From assembly GCA_041393015.1 (NCBI GenBank), contig JAWKKV010000008.1:124001-188000 (forward strand): 64,000 bases of DNA. Direction: 5' to 3'. The notes beneath the pieces are model-generated. The model worked only from the letters and a program-made list of their open reading frames with translations. It searched no databases and was not told the DNA's origin. How positions within the stretch are numbered: position 1 is the stretch's first letter; every line of letters begins with the position of its first letter. The DNA is from JAGQYH01 sp041393015. GTDB taxonomy: Bacteria; Bacteroidota; Bacteroidia; Chitinophagales; JADIYW01. A program made the position numbers and the translations under genes. Below, one piece after another: positions 1-7,361 of the stretch.

Positions 1-59
1 ATAAAGGCACTTTCTTGTTCAATTTTTTCGTTCAGTTCACGAATATCAATTCCTTCCAT
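1..59 (-). CDS. MoxR-family AAA+ ATPase, N-terminal fragment (truncated by window edge)
   Basis: Only the first 19 codons are in the window, starting with an ATG at position 59 and running off the left edge. They read MEGIDIRELNEKIEQESAF, which resembles the opening of Bacteroidota MoxR-type AAA+ ATPases (a short acidic start, then LNEKIEQESAF). MoxR proteins are chaperone-like ATPases usually found next to vWA-domain and DUF58 proteins. The call rests on this short N-terminal match alone. The nearby minus-strand terminator at 174-208 suggests that this gene has its own promoter in the 60-170 interval. Confidence 0.55.
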   Translation of the reverse strand, partial: MEGIDIRELNEKIEQESAF

Positions 60-173
60 ACGGTATATTATTTTGCAGTTGGCAAATTAAGCAAAAGTAA
101 TGCTTGTCGACAATGTAAATTGGGTTAAAAAATGTTAGCGATATCTGCCATAAACCCATTAAACACTAACATA

Positions 174-208
174 TAAAAAAAGAGACTGCCATTAGTGACA
201 GTCTCTTT
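174..208 (-). terminator. Rho-independent terminator of the DUF1573 gene
   Basis: Read on the minus strand, a perfect 10-bp stem AAAGAGACTG/CAGTCTCTTT with a 10-nt loop is followed directly by a run of T. It lies about 35 bp past the stop codon of the gene ending at 243. The plus-strand side also has an AT-rich tail, so it might work in both directions. Confidence 0.8.
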
Positions 209-242
209 AATATTTTAAAATCTAATTATTTTTTAAAATAGA

Positions 243-713
243 TTATTTACCTTCTTCAGGAGTTAAATTAGGAGCAACAACTGGCTCAACAGCATTTACT
301 TTTCCTTTAATTTTTAAAACAAATGTTCCAGGGTTATCAACATTATCGCCATTGGTAGCATTAGTCGTTAAAGTAACTGTTTTACTGAAGTTACCGATTC
401 TTTTGGTATCGTAACGAACTTCAATTTCCGCTTCTTGACCCGGCATAATTGGTTCTCTTGGATATTTAGGAACTGTGCATCCACAACTTCCTTTAGCGTT
501 AGAAATCACTAAAGGTTCTGTACCATCATTTTTAAAAGAGAAAACTCTTAGAGGATCTGAATTTTGCTCAATTGTTCCATAATCTACAGTGGTAGCTTTA
601 AAGTTCATTTGAGGACCAGTTTTCAATTCATTTTTTCCTGCTTCTTGAGCATTGATATTTGCTAGATTAATTACTAAAGCAAAAGCTAACAATAGCGCAC
701 TAAATTTTTTCAT
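243..713 (-). CDS. DUF1573 domain periplasmic protein
   Basis: A 156-residue exported protein of unknown function. Residues 1-22 form a Sec signal peptide ending in INAQ, with cleavage expected after Ala-Gln. The rest is a single DUF1573 domain: the VDYGTI opening, the SFKNDG beta-strand motif, the SCGCT motif near residue 78, and the PGQEAEIEVRYDT segment typical of this Ig-like ASH/MSP-related fold. The family is very abundant in Bacteroidota and has no established biochemical role. The gene stands alone, with a strong terminator directly downstream. The family assignment is secure; the function is unknown. Confidence 0.85.
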   Translation of the reverse strand: MKKFSALLLAFALVINLANINAQEAGKNELKTGPQMNFKATTVDYGTIEQNSDPLRVFSFKNDGTEPLVISNAKGSCGCTVPKYPREPIMPGQEAEIEVRYDTKRIGNFSKTVTLTTNATNGDNVDNPGTFVLKIKGKVNAVEPVVAPNLTPEEGK

Positions 714-820
714 TGTTTATAATTTTATTTAGACTAAATGTAAATCAATTATGTATGAATTATATTTTTTTAAGTAGTAATTAACAAAAAAGTGGAATTT
801 GCTAATGGTATGATTATTTC

Positions 821-1408
821 TTACTTCTGTAGTGTAAACGTACCATTCAGCTCAATTGATTTTGCTTTAGGTCTTAAATCCTCATTTGAAACTTCGTAAA
901 GATTGATATTTTCGATATTGAATAAATAATAGTTGCCTTTATCATTTGCCCTCACAACATTGTATTGCGCAATACCTTTAACAACACTTGATATAGTACT
1001 ATATTTCTTTACTCCATTTGAGTAATAATCAGCTACTACGTAAGCCATTCTATCGCCTAAAAGGTCTAAAGAGAAGGCACCGTATTGAAATGTTTCTTCC
1101 AACGGATCATTAAAATTTCTATTGTAAAAAATTAAGTCAAGCGAATTACCAAAACCTAAATCGACAGTTACTTTTCTTTCCTCCGTATTTAAAACGGGAG
1201 TAGTATTTAATGCGTATTCAGCTAAATCAGATGATTGTTCATTTAAATTGGAGGTAATATCTCCATTGATTCTTAAATCGATTCTTTCGTTGTTCCCCTC
1301 AGCTGGTATTACTTCGTCAACATTGCAAGAAGCAAATACAAACAGTATAGCAAGTATTGATAATATTGTTGATTTTTTCAAATTGCTATTTTTTCCTTTC
1401 TTTCTCAT
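821..1408 (-). CDS. Uncharacterised lipoprotein, paralogue of the gene at 1884-2480
   Basis: A 195-residue predicted lipoprotein. A basic N-terminus (RKKGKNSNLKK) and a hydrophobic stretch lead to the lipobox FASC, giving an acylated Cys near residue 28. The mature part aligns along its length with the product of the next minus-strand gene upstream. Shared motifs include RIDLRINGDI versus RVDLNIDGDI, YQYGAF/QYGAFS, AQYNVVR versus AQYNVFR, and the C-terminal GTFTL. No known domain is recognised. The two genes look like a tandem duplication that has diverged considerably. About 475 bp separates them, so they are probably transcribed independently. Confidence 0.7.
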   Translation of the reverse strand: MRKKGKNSNLKKSTILSILAILFVFASCNVDEVIPAEGNNERIDLRINGDITSNLNEQSSDLAEYALNTTPVLNTEERKVTVDLGFGNSLDLIFYNRNFNDPLEETFQYGAFSLDLLGDRMAYVVADYYSNGVKKYSTISSVVKGIAQYNVVRANDKGNYYLFNIENINLYEVSNEDLRPKAKSIELNGTFTLQK

Positions 1409-1883
1409 TTTTTTCGTGTCTTATCTTCTAGGGCTTTAACATTTATCGTCCTTAAGACGCATTTCTTATTATCAAGTCACAAATTAAATGCCAAATGAAA
1501 TCAACTTATTGAGAGTTAATTCACATTATGTGCAATAATAATGAATACTAGCACAACGAAGTCAACGCTGCTTAGCATTTCAATGTTCTGATAAAAATAT
1601 ATTTAGCTTAGAATCTTTTGCCTCGATCTTTATTTACTAATACATTTTACACTTCAACAATATTAAGGGTAATTTGTTTGTATAAAATTCTACTTTGGTC
1701 TCTATTATTTGAGAATAATAGTTGAATAGCAAATTTATAGGATATTAATCAGAAAGGCAATCTGTAAAACAAAAATAGGTGTTTTACCTATATAGATAAT
1801 ACACCTTAATTGCTATATCGGAATTAGGTACGATATAGTTTATATTCTAATTTATTTATGATGAGCTTGTTTTGTTTAACGGC
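1409..1883. other. Intergenic region between the two paralogous lipoprotein genes
   Basis: An AT-rich spacer of 475 bp with no convincing reading frame. It should hold the promoter of the 821-1408 gene at its low-coordinate end. A hairpin with a T-run on the minus strand (1771-1791) near the other end probably ends the 1884-2480 transcript. Nothing else is recognisable. Confidence 0.5.
1771..1791 (-). terminator. Possible terminator of the 1884-2480 lipoprotein gene
   Basis: The arms ATAGGT (1775-1780) and ACCTAT (1786-1791) form a perfect 6-bp stem with a 5-nt loop. On the minus strand the stem is followed by TTTTTG and another T-rich stretch. It lies about 90 bp past the stop codon. The stem is short, so this is only a moderate candidate. 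Confidence 0.4.
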
Positions 1884-2480
1884 TTATTTTAAAAGTGTAA
1901 ATGTGCCATAAAACTCAACATAGTTTTCATCTTCTAATTTTCTTTTATTGACAATATTGAAAAGTCTTAGATTTTCTATTCTGATTAGATAATGATTCGC
2001 CATTTCGGTTACTCTAAATACATTGTATTGAGCAGCATTTTCTAAATGATCTGGTGCTGAGCAATAAGTTCTCTGACCATCGATATAATATTCAGCTACG
2101 ATGTAAGCAGGTTTAGAGCTAAGCTCGCTTTTAGCAAACGCACCATACTGATATAATTCTTGTAATGGATCGTTAAAATATTTTTGATAAAGCGTTAAGT
2201 CAACAAAGCTATTTTCGTCCATTTTTATTCTTACGAGTCTTTCACCGGAGTTAATAATGGGTTCCGATCTATTTGAATAAGTAGATAAATCTTCACTTTC
2301 ATTGTGAATCTCACTAATAATATCGCCATCGATATTAAGATCAACTCTTTCTTTAGAAACAATTGGTTGAATGTCTGCTTGATTATCAACTGAACTGCAG
2401 GAGGAAAGAAACAAAGTAGTAAGGGCAAAGGAGTAGAGCATTAATTTCGAAAAATTAATTGCAGGATAATGGGGTTTCAT
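1884..2480 (-). CDS. Uncharacterised lipoprotein, paralogue of the gene at 821-1408
   Basis: A 198-residue predicted lipoprotein counted from the ATG at 2480. An in-frame TTG three codons earlier is a weaker start. The signal peptide ends in the lipobox FLSSC. The mature protein shares the RVDLNIDGDI motif, FNDPLQELYQYGAF, AQYNVFRV and a C-terminal GTFTLLK with its neighbour at 821-1408, which establishes a paralogous pair. No known family is recognised. The alternating hydrophobic pattern suggests a small beta-rich fold on the outer face of a membrane. Function unknown. Confidence 0.7.
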   Translation of the reverse strand: MKPHYPAINFSKLMLYSFALTTLFLSSCSSVDNQADIQPIVSKERVDLNIDGDIISEIHNESEDLSTYSNRSEPIINSGERLVRIKMDENSFVDLTLYQKYFNDPLQELYQYGAFAKSELSSKPAYIVAEYYIDGQRTYCSAPDHLENAAQYNVFRVTEMANHYLIRIENLRLFNIVNKRKLEDENYVEFYGTFTLLK

Positions 2481-2690
2481 GTTTAACAAATTTAGGGTTT
2501 TAATGTAAATGGATTAATACTTAAGTTTTCATATAGTGGTCAATTTTAAAATTAAGTTTTCACATTTATTTGAATGAAAACATTAGATTTCTAACATTTT
2601 CATCAAGTTTAAAAATATACGCTAAAATAGATAAGGGCAAGTTAAAAAGATAGAATTTTGAAAGTTAGGTTTTTTACCTATTTAAATGCC

Positions 2691-3101
2691 TCATTTAGTG
2701 AGTAAATCACTTAGAATACCATAAACATAGGTGCCTAAAATAGCAAATGCTAAAGTGATGAGGATAATAGAAAACCCACTACCTATTAAAGCATATAGCG
2801 GACCAGGGCAGGCGCCTGTTATCGCCCAGCCTAAACCGAAGATAAATCCACCAAAAATTTGTCCGTAACTAAATGTTTTCTCTGGGATATCAATTTGCTC
2901 ACCTTCTATGGATTTTAAGTTGAATCTTTTAATGAGTTGAACCGAAATAGCCCCAACAATTATGGCAGTTCCAATGACGCCATACATGTGAAAAGAATCA
3001 AAACGAAACATTTCTTGTATTCTAAACCAAGAAATAATTTCTGCCTTGATGAAGACGATTCCAAAAATGACACCAACGAGTAAGTATTTAAAGTTTTTCA
3101 T
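2691..3101 (-). CDS. YeeE/YedE-family transporter, C-terminal half subunit
   Basis: A 136-residue membrane protein with about four hydrophobic segments. The family signature GFIFGLGWAITGACPGP contains the conserved Cys of DUF395/YeeE-YedE proteins. Full-length members carry two such halves and include the thiosulfate importer TsuA; here the halves are encoded separately, which is common in BigR/CstR-type sulfur operons. It lies 3 bp after the partner half at 3105-3662, so the two are surely co-translated. Role inferred: movement of a reduced sulfur species (thiosulfate or persulfide/sulfide product) across the inner membrane. The true substrate cannot be read from the sequence. Confidence 0.8.
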   Translation of the reverse strand: MKNFKYLLVGVIFGIVFIKAEIISWFRIQEMFRFDSFHMYGVIGTAIIVGAISVQLIKRFNLKSIEGEQIDIPEKTFSYGQIFGGFIFGLGWAITGACPGPLYALIGSGFSIILITLAFAILGTYVYGILSDLLTK

Positions 3102-3104
3102 TTG

Positions 3105-3662
3105 TTACAAAATTATAGGTAAAAGAAAATGGGTCATTACTAAACCGCCAATAAAAAAGAAGATAGTAGCCACTAATGAAGGCCATTGTAAATTGGAGAT
3201 GCCCATGATGGAATGTCCAGAAGTGCAACCGCCGGCCCAACGTGTGCCAAAGCCCACTAAAAAACCACCCAATCCAATAAATATCCAACCTCGGGTAGTT
3301 TTAAGACTATCCCAACTAAAAATGTCTGTTGGTAGTAAAGTAGTGAAGTCGGTGACACCAAGATTAGATAGTGCTGTTTTAGTTTTAGCAGCAATTACTA
3401 TATCATTTGGATTTGCGAGTAAAGTAGATGCAATAATAGCACCAATGAAAATGCCAATGATAAAGAATAAGCTCCAAATTTCTTTCTTCCAATCGTATTG
3501 AAAAAATGGGAATTTACCCGGTAAACAAGCAGCGCAGACGTGCTTCATGGATGAGGAAATACCAAATCTTTTATTCCCTAGAATTAGAAGTGTTGGTACA
3601 ATTAAACCTATTATTATACCTGCGATGGACCAATGCCAAGGCTGTTTCAGAATATCCAGCAT
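3105..3662 (-). CDS. YeeE/YedE-family transporter, N-terminal half subunit
   Basis: A 185-residue membrane protein of the YeeE/YedE (DUF395) sulfur transporter family. It has about five hydrophobic segments, a CAACLPGK motif near residue 43, and the signature GFGTRWAGGCTSGH around residues 140-153, whose Cys is part of the proposed sulfur relay in this family. It is the first half of a two-gene transporter completed by the 2691-3101 gene. It belongs to a minus-strand operon with an ArsR regulator, a TauE/SafE permease and a CstB-like persulfide dioxygenase. A perfect 16-bp inverted repeat abuts its start codon and may set expression separately from the upstream genes. Confidence 0.8.
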   Translation of the reverse strand: MLDILKQPWHWSIAGIIIGLIVPTLLILGNKRFGISSSMKHVCAACLPGKFPFFQYDWKKEIWSLFFIIGIFIGAIIASTLLANPNDIVIAAKTKTALSNLGVTDFTTLLPTDIFSWDSLKTTRGWIFIGLGGFLVGFGTRWAGGCTSGHSIMGISNLQWPSLVATIFFFIGGLVMTHFLLPIIL

Positions 3663-3707
3663 GAATTAATTTTTATCATCTTAAACAAAGTTGATAAAAA
3701 TTAATTC
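3663..3707 (-). repeat. Perfect 16-bp inverted repeat touching the start codon of the YeeE half gene
   Basis: The arms GAATTAATTTTTATCA (3663-3678) and its exact complement (3692-3707) are separated by 13 nt. The repeat fills most of the gap between the persulfide dioxygenase gene and the YeeE half genes. On the mRNA it would form a long AT-rich hairpin ending one base before the AUG. It lacks a U-run, so it is not a classical terminator. It might be an operator, a processing or stabilising hairpin, or a brake on translation. Confidence 0.6.
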
Positions 3708-3736
3708 AATTAGATATAAAAATGATTTTCACAACA

Positions 3737-5149
3737 TCAGCTTAAAGTTGTAGGACATACAAACTCAGTTTTAGCAATATTGGATTTTGCCAAAGCTTCA
3801 AAACCTCCGTTGATATCGATAAAATTGTGAATGCCTCTTGCTTTTAATATCGAAGCTGCAATCATTGAACGGTAGCCACTTTTACAATGAATGTAAAAAT
3901 TATCTTCTTGTGCTTTAAACGTAGCCATTTTATCATTAAGGTCGCTCAATGGTACGTTGATGGCATTTTCTACGTGCTCAGATCGGTATTCATTTAATGC
4001 TCTAACATCAAAAATAGTTGGGTTTTGATGAGATTCATGTGCCAATTCATCTGCAGTAATGGTAGCAATGCTATCTGTTTCGTAGTTCGCTTTTTTCCAT
4101 GCTTCTATTCCACCATCCAAATAGCCTAAGGTTTTATCAAATCCTACACGAGCGAGTCGTGTAACCGTTTCTTTCTCTTTTCCTTTAGGTGTTACCAACA
4201 CAATAGGTTGATTTACATCTTTAATTAATGTGCCAACCCAAGGAGCAAAATTGCCATTGATTCCAATAAATACAGATTTAGGAATATGAACTTTGCCATA
4301 CTCTTCTTGATCTCTAACATCTAAAACTAATGCATCATGTTGTTCAACCATTTGTTTAAACTCTTTAGGAGATAATGGTTTGTCGCCTTGATTAAGGATA
4401 TCGTCAATATTTTCATATCCTTCTTTATTCATCATTACATTTTGTGGGAAATAGGCCGGTGGAGGCAACAGTCCGTCAGTTACTTCTTTGATGAATTGTT
4501 CTTTGGTCATATCGGCTCTAAGAGCATAATTCATTTTCTTTTGATTGCCCAAAGTGTCTACTGTTTCTTTCATCATGTTTTTACCGCAAGCCGAACCCGC
4601 GCCGTGTCCCGGATAAACAATCACATCATCAGGCAAAACCATAATTTTGTTGCGAAGACTTTCAAAAAGTAAGCCTGCTAATTGTTCTTGAGTAAGGCTA
4701 GTAGCTTTTTGTGCCAAATCCGGTCGTCCAACATCACCAAGGAACAATGTATCTCCTGAAAAAATGGCATATTCTTTTCCATTTTCATCTAGAAGAAGAA
4801 TTGTCATACTTTCCATCGTATGTCCGGGTGTGTGTAAGATCTTTAATGTAACCTTACCCAATTTGAATTCTTGATTGTCTTCCGCAATAATGGCATCAAA
4901 AGAAGTTTTGGCAGTAGGCCCATAGATAATGTCGGCGCCGGTTTTTTCTGCTAAAGTGATATGTCCACTAACAAAATCAGCGTGAAAATGAGTTTCTAAA
5001 ATGTATTTAATTTTCACACCATCGTGGTTAGCTCTATCGATATAAGGTTGAACTTCTCTCAATGGATCAATGATGGCAGCCTCGCCATCAGAGACAATAT
5101 AGTAAGCCCCTTGGGCTAAACATCCTGTATATATTTGTTCTACTTTCAT
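3737..5149 (-). CDS. CstB/ETHE1-like persulfide dioxygenase with two rhodanese domains
   Basis: A 470-residue cytoplasmic enzyme. Residues 1 to about 245 form a metallo-beta-lactamase fold of the ETHE1/SDO group: THFHADFVSGH, the HTPGH motif, SGDTLFLGDVGRPDL and YPGHG supply the mononuclear iron ligands. A first rhodanese domain (about 260-360) has no active-site Cys (IVLVTPKG in its place). The second (about 370-465) carries an intact loop, IHCKSGYRS. MBL, pseudo-rhodanese and rhodanese is the architecture of staphylococcal CstB, which oxidises persulfides to thiosulfate and sulfite. Length and domain order fit that family. The flanking ArsR, TauE/SafE and YeeE genes support a role in removing sulfide-derived persulfides. 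Confidence 0.88.
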   Translation of the reverse strand: MKVEQIYTGCLAQGAYYIVSDGEAAIIDPLREVQPYIDRANHDGVKIKYILETHFHADFVSGHITLAEKTGADIIYGPTAKTSFDAIIAEDNQEFKLGKVTLKILHTPGHTMESMTILLLDENGKEYAIFSGDTLFLGDVGRPDLAQKATSLTQEQLAGLLFESLRNKIMVLPDDVIVYPGHGAGSACGKNMMKETVDTLGNQKKMNYALRADMTKEQFIKEVTDGLLPPPAYFPQNVMMNKEGYENIDDILNQGDKPLSPKEFKQMVEQHDALVLDVRDQEEYGKVHIPKSVFIGINGNFAPWVGTLIKDVNQPIVLVTPKGKEKETVTRLARVGFDKTLGYLDGGIEAWKKANYETDSIATITADELAHESHQNPTIFDVRALNEYRSEHVENAINVPLSDLNDKMATFKAQEDNFYIHCKSGYRSMIAASILKARGIHNFIDINGGFEALAKSNIAKTEFVCPTTLS

Positions 5150-5157
5150 AATAATAT

Positions 5158-5955
5158 TTATTTTAAAATCAATTCTTTAATTAAAATGTAAATGCCCATT
5201 ACCAATACAAACCAGCCGAATCCTTTCTTCAATTTATTGCCATCAATTTTGTGTGAGATAGCGTTGCCTATAAAGATACCAACGATTGATAGGCCTGTAA
5301 AAATCAAAAGCATTTTCCAATCGATTTGATAATGCAATACATCTCCTATAAATCCTATTAATGATTTAACAGCAATAATGAGTAAGGAAGTTCCAACCGC
5401 TAACTTCATAGGAAGCTTGCCAAAAATGACTAAAGCCGGAATGATTAAGAAGCCACCGCCAGCGCCTACTAAGCCTGTTAAAAGACCAACTACTAAGCCT
5501 TCTGCAATAATTAATGGATAATTGTATTTGTGATCATCTTTAACTTCCATATCCTTTTTACCTCTAATCATAGAAATAGACGCTACTACCATTAAAACAG
5601 CAAAAAGTCCCATCATCAAAATTCTACGAGTAACGATATAGCCAGCAACCGTAAAAATTTCATCTGGGATGGCAGGAACAATTATGTATCTTGTAAAGAA
5701 GACGGATAAAATAGCTGGAATACCAAATATCGTCGCCATTTTTAGGTTTGCTTGACCTTGTCGATATTTCTGAATACCACCTACTAAAGCAGTTGATCCT
5801 ACTATAAAGAGAGAATAGGCGGTGGCTAGTTTTTCATCTAAGTGAAAAAGATAGAGTAATACAGGAACAGTTAGAATAGAACCACCTCCGCCGATAAGTC
5901 CAAGTGAAAGTCCAATAACTATGGCTGAAACGTAACCTATAATTTCTAATTCCAT
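5158..5955 (-). CDS. TauE/SafE-family sulfite (sulfoacetate) exporter-like permease
   Basis: A 265-residue integral membrane protein with 7-8 hydrophobic segments and two internally repeated family motifs: LGLIGGGGSILTVPVL near residue 19 and GLLTGLVGAGGGFLIIPAL near residue 160. These are typical of TauE/SafE (COG0730) transporters. Members of this family export sulfite, sulfoacetate or similar anions. Between an ArsR-type sulfur sensor and a persulfide dioxygenase, the likely cargo is sulfite produced by that enzyme; this is inference from context. Its ATG overlaps the regulator's stop codon as TAATG, and the next gene starts 8 bp downstream, so it sits inside one transcript. Confidence 0.85.
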   Translation of the reverse strand: MELEIIGYVSAIVIGLSLGLIGGGGSILTVPVLLYLFHLDEKLATAYSLFIVGSTALVGGIQKYRQGQANLKMATIFGIPAILSVFFTRYIIVPAIPDEIFTVAGYIVTRRILMMGLFAVLMVVASISMIRGKKDMEVKDDHKYNYPLIIAEGLVVGLLTGLVGAGGGFLIIPALVIFGKLPMKLAVGTSLLIIAVKSLIGFIGDVLHYQIDWKMLLIFTGLSIVGIFIGNAISHKIDGNKLKKGFGWFVLVMGIYILIKELILK

Positions 5956-6260
5956 TATATACTACAATTTTCTAAACAGTTAAAAATATTTAGTATCTGA
6001 CGATCGTGAATAGAGTAATAGACATGCATGCCTCTTTTTTCCGAGTTTAAAACGCCTTTATCCTTCATTTTGATTAAGTGATGAGACAATAAAGATTGCT
6101 CTGCGGTTATAGGCAATCTTTCTTTTATGTCTGACACACAAAGAGGTTCTTCTTGTTCTAGAATTTCCAAAATTTTCAACCTTAAGGGATGACCAATGGT
6201 TTTTAAAACCTCTGCAATCTTTTGAATCTTTGGAACAGAAATATCTCTAGTCGTTTTCAT
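5955..6260 (-). CDS. ArsR-family repressor, probable persulfide sensor (BigR/SqrR-like)
   Basis: A 101-residue winged-helix regulator of the ArsR/SmtB family. It has the opening segment LKTIGHPLRLKILEIL, the recognition helix region QSLLSHHLIKMKDKGVL and the wing RGMHVYYSI. The metal-binding ELCVCD motif of ArsR/SmtB metal sensors is replaced by PLCVSD, with Cys41. Further cysteines lie in the last helix (Cys95, Cys99). One Cys near 41 and one in the C-terminal helix is the arrangement known for the persulfide sensors BigR and SqrR, which form a di- or tetrasulfide. It is the first gene of the sulfur operon and has a palindromic operator at its own promoter, so autoregulation is likely. Confidence 0.85.
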   Translation of the reverse strand: MKTTRDISVPKIQKIAEVLKTIGHPLRLKILEILEQEEPLCVSDIKERLPITAEQSLLSHHLIKMKDKGVLNSEKRGMHVYYSIHDRQILNIFNCLENCSI

Positions 6261-6264
6261 AATT

Positions 6265-6290
6265 CAAATATATGAACATATATTCATATA
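6265..6290 (-). promoter_or_regulatory. ArsR-type operator overlapping a Bacteroidota -7 box
   Basis: A perfect inverted repeat, TATATGAA (6269-6276), 6 bp, then TTCATATA (6283-6290), has the AT-rich palindromic form of ArsR-family operators. Its distal arm runs into TATATTTG on the minus strand (6272 to 6265), which matches the Bacteroidota -7 consensus TAnnTTTG. No good -33 TTTG was found. The element lies only a few bases from the regulator's ATG, so the transcript would be very short-leadered or leaderless. Inferred role: the regulator represses its own operon here. Confidence 0.65.
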
Positions 6291-6302
6291 GTCCATTAAA
6301 AA

Positions 6303-6322
6303 AAGTTAAAATGTTTTAACTT
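6303..6322. promoter_or_regulatory. 9-bp palindrome in the divergent promoter region
   Basis: The sequence AAGTTAAAA-TG-TTTTAACTT (arms 6303-6311 and 6314-6322) is a perfect palindrome. It lies in the 92-bp space between the divergent ArsR operon and the metallo-beta-lactamase gene. It could be a second regulator site serving the plus-strand gene. On the minus strand it is followed by a T-run, so it could instead be a small terminator-like hairpin. Confidence 0.4.
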
Positions 6323-6352
6323 GCATGATAATTAATTTTCAATTTTAGAATA

Positions 6353-7357
6353 ATGTTGAAGGCTATACTATCATTTTTGATTTCAATTTTTTTAGTGTTT
6401 GTGCTTCTTTATAATATCCGTCCTAGTCCTGAAGCATTAGAAACCTATTTGGTAGAGAGTGAACATTCAGTTCCTTCGGATGTATTACAAATTCAATTTT
6501 TAGGAAATACCAATTTGCTGTTTACTGACGGGGAAACTTCCATTTTAACAGATGGTTTTTTCACCAGACCTAATGCTTTTAAAATGTTGTTCGGGAAGAT
6601 TAAGCCCAACCAATCTGTAGTTAAGCAGTGTTTGCAACGAGCCAACATTGAACATTTAGATGCAGTGATTCCTTTGCACTCTCATTTTGACCATGCCATG
6701 GATGCTCCAATGGTAGCTGATATTACGGGTGCAAAATTAATTGGCTCATCCTCTACTATAAATATTGGTAAAGGTTATGGTTTGAAGGACAATCAAATGA
6801 TGGTACCGCCTTTGAATGAGGTGATACATATCGGCAAATTTAAGTTAACCTTTATCGCTTCTCGACATTGGCAATATCCAAGTGCGAAGCAGAGGGCGCA
6901 ATTGTTGGATCAAAATATTGAGACGCCAATAACGACTCCTGTAAAAATGACCGATTACAAAGAAGGCATTAGTTATACCCTTTTGATAGAACACGATTCC
7001 ACTAAAATTGCTATTCAAGGCAGTGCAGGATTTAAGGAAGGTAGTTTAGTCAATAAAGATGTAGATATTTTGTTTTTAGCAATTGCCGGTATTGAAACCA
7101 TGGATGAGACATACAATCGGCACTATCAAAATGATATTATTGAAGCCTTACAACCGGAAGTTTTGGTGCCCATGCATTACGATGATTTTACATTACCGCT
7201 AACAAAAGGATTAAAAACCACCAACTTGCTTTTTAATTGGAAGATGGGAGCCAATTTAGGCAAGGCATTTGAAATTATTGAAAGCAATAATAAGGCTAGA
7301 AGCATTAAGGTGATGCCACTGTGGGAGCCCATTTCAATCCATCAATTGCTAGAGTAA
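6353..7357 (+). CDS. Membrane-anchored metallo-beta-lactamase-fold hydrolase
   Basis: A 334-residue protein with one N-terminal hydrophobic segment (about residues 3-22) that acts as a membrane anchor or uncleaved signal. A metallo-beta-lactamase-type domain follows: GNTNLLFTDGETSILTDGFF, the zinc motif HSHFDHAMD near residue 105, a later ASRHW, and PMHYDDF near the C-terminus in place of the last histidine ligand. This pattern is closest to the UlaG/NAPE-PLD-like branch of the superfamily. The substrate is unknown. It is divergent from the sulfur operon and might share its control region. It is convergent with the MCE gene 4 bp away. Confidence 0.75.
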   Translation: MLKAILSFLISIFLVFVLLYNIRPSPEALETYLVESEHSVPSDVLQIQFLGNTNLLFTDGETSILTDGFFTRPNAFKMLFGKIKPNQSVVKQCLQRANIEHLDAVIPLHSHFDHAMDAPMVADITGAKLIGSSSTINIGKGYGLKDNQMMVPPLNEVIHIGKFKLTFIASRHWQYPSAKQRAQLLDQNIETPITTPVKMTDYKEGISYTLLIEHDSTKIAIQGSAGFKEGSLVNKDVDILFLAIAGIETMDETYNRHYQNDIIEALQPEVLVPMHYDDFTLPLTKGLKTTNLLFNWKMGANLGKAFEIIESNNKARSIKVMPLWEPISIHQLLE

Positions 7358-7361
7358 TTTT

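Noticed and set aside
2666..2680. Hairpin TAGGT-TTTTT-ACCTA after the YeeE gene
   Set aside because: A 5-bp stem only, and no clear T-run on the minus strand; too weak for a terminator call.
3046..3501. Plus-strand frame of 151 codons opposite the YeeE genes
   Set aside because: Antisense to two clear transporter genes; Lys/Pro/Met-rich sequence without features of a real protein.
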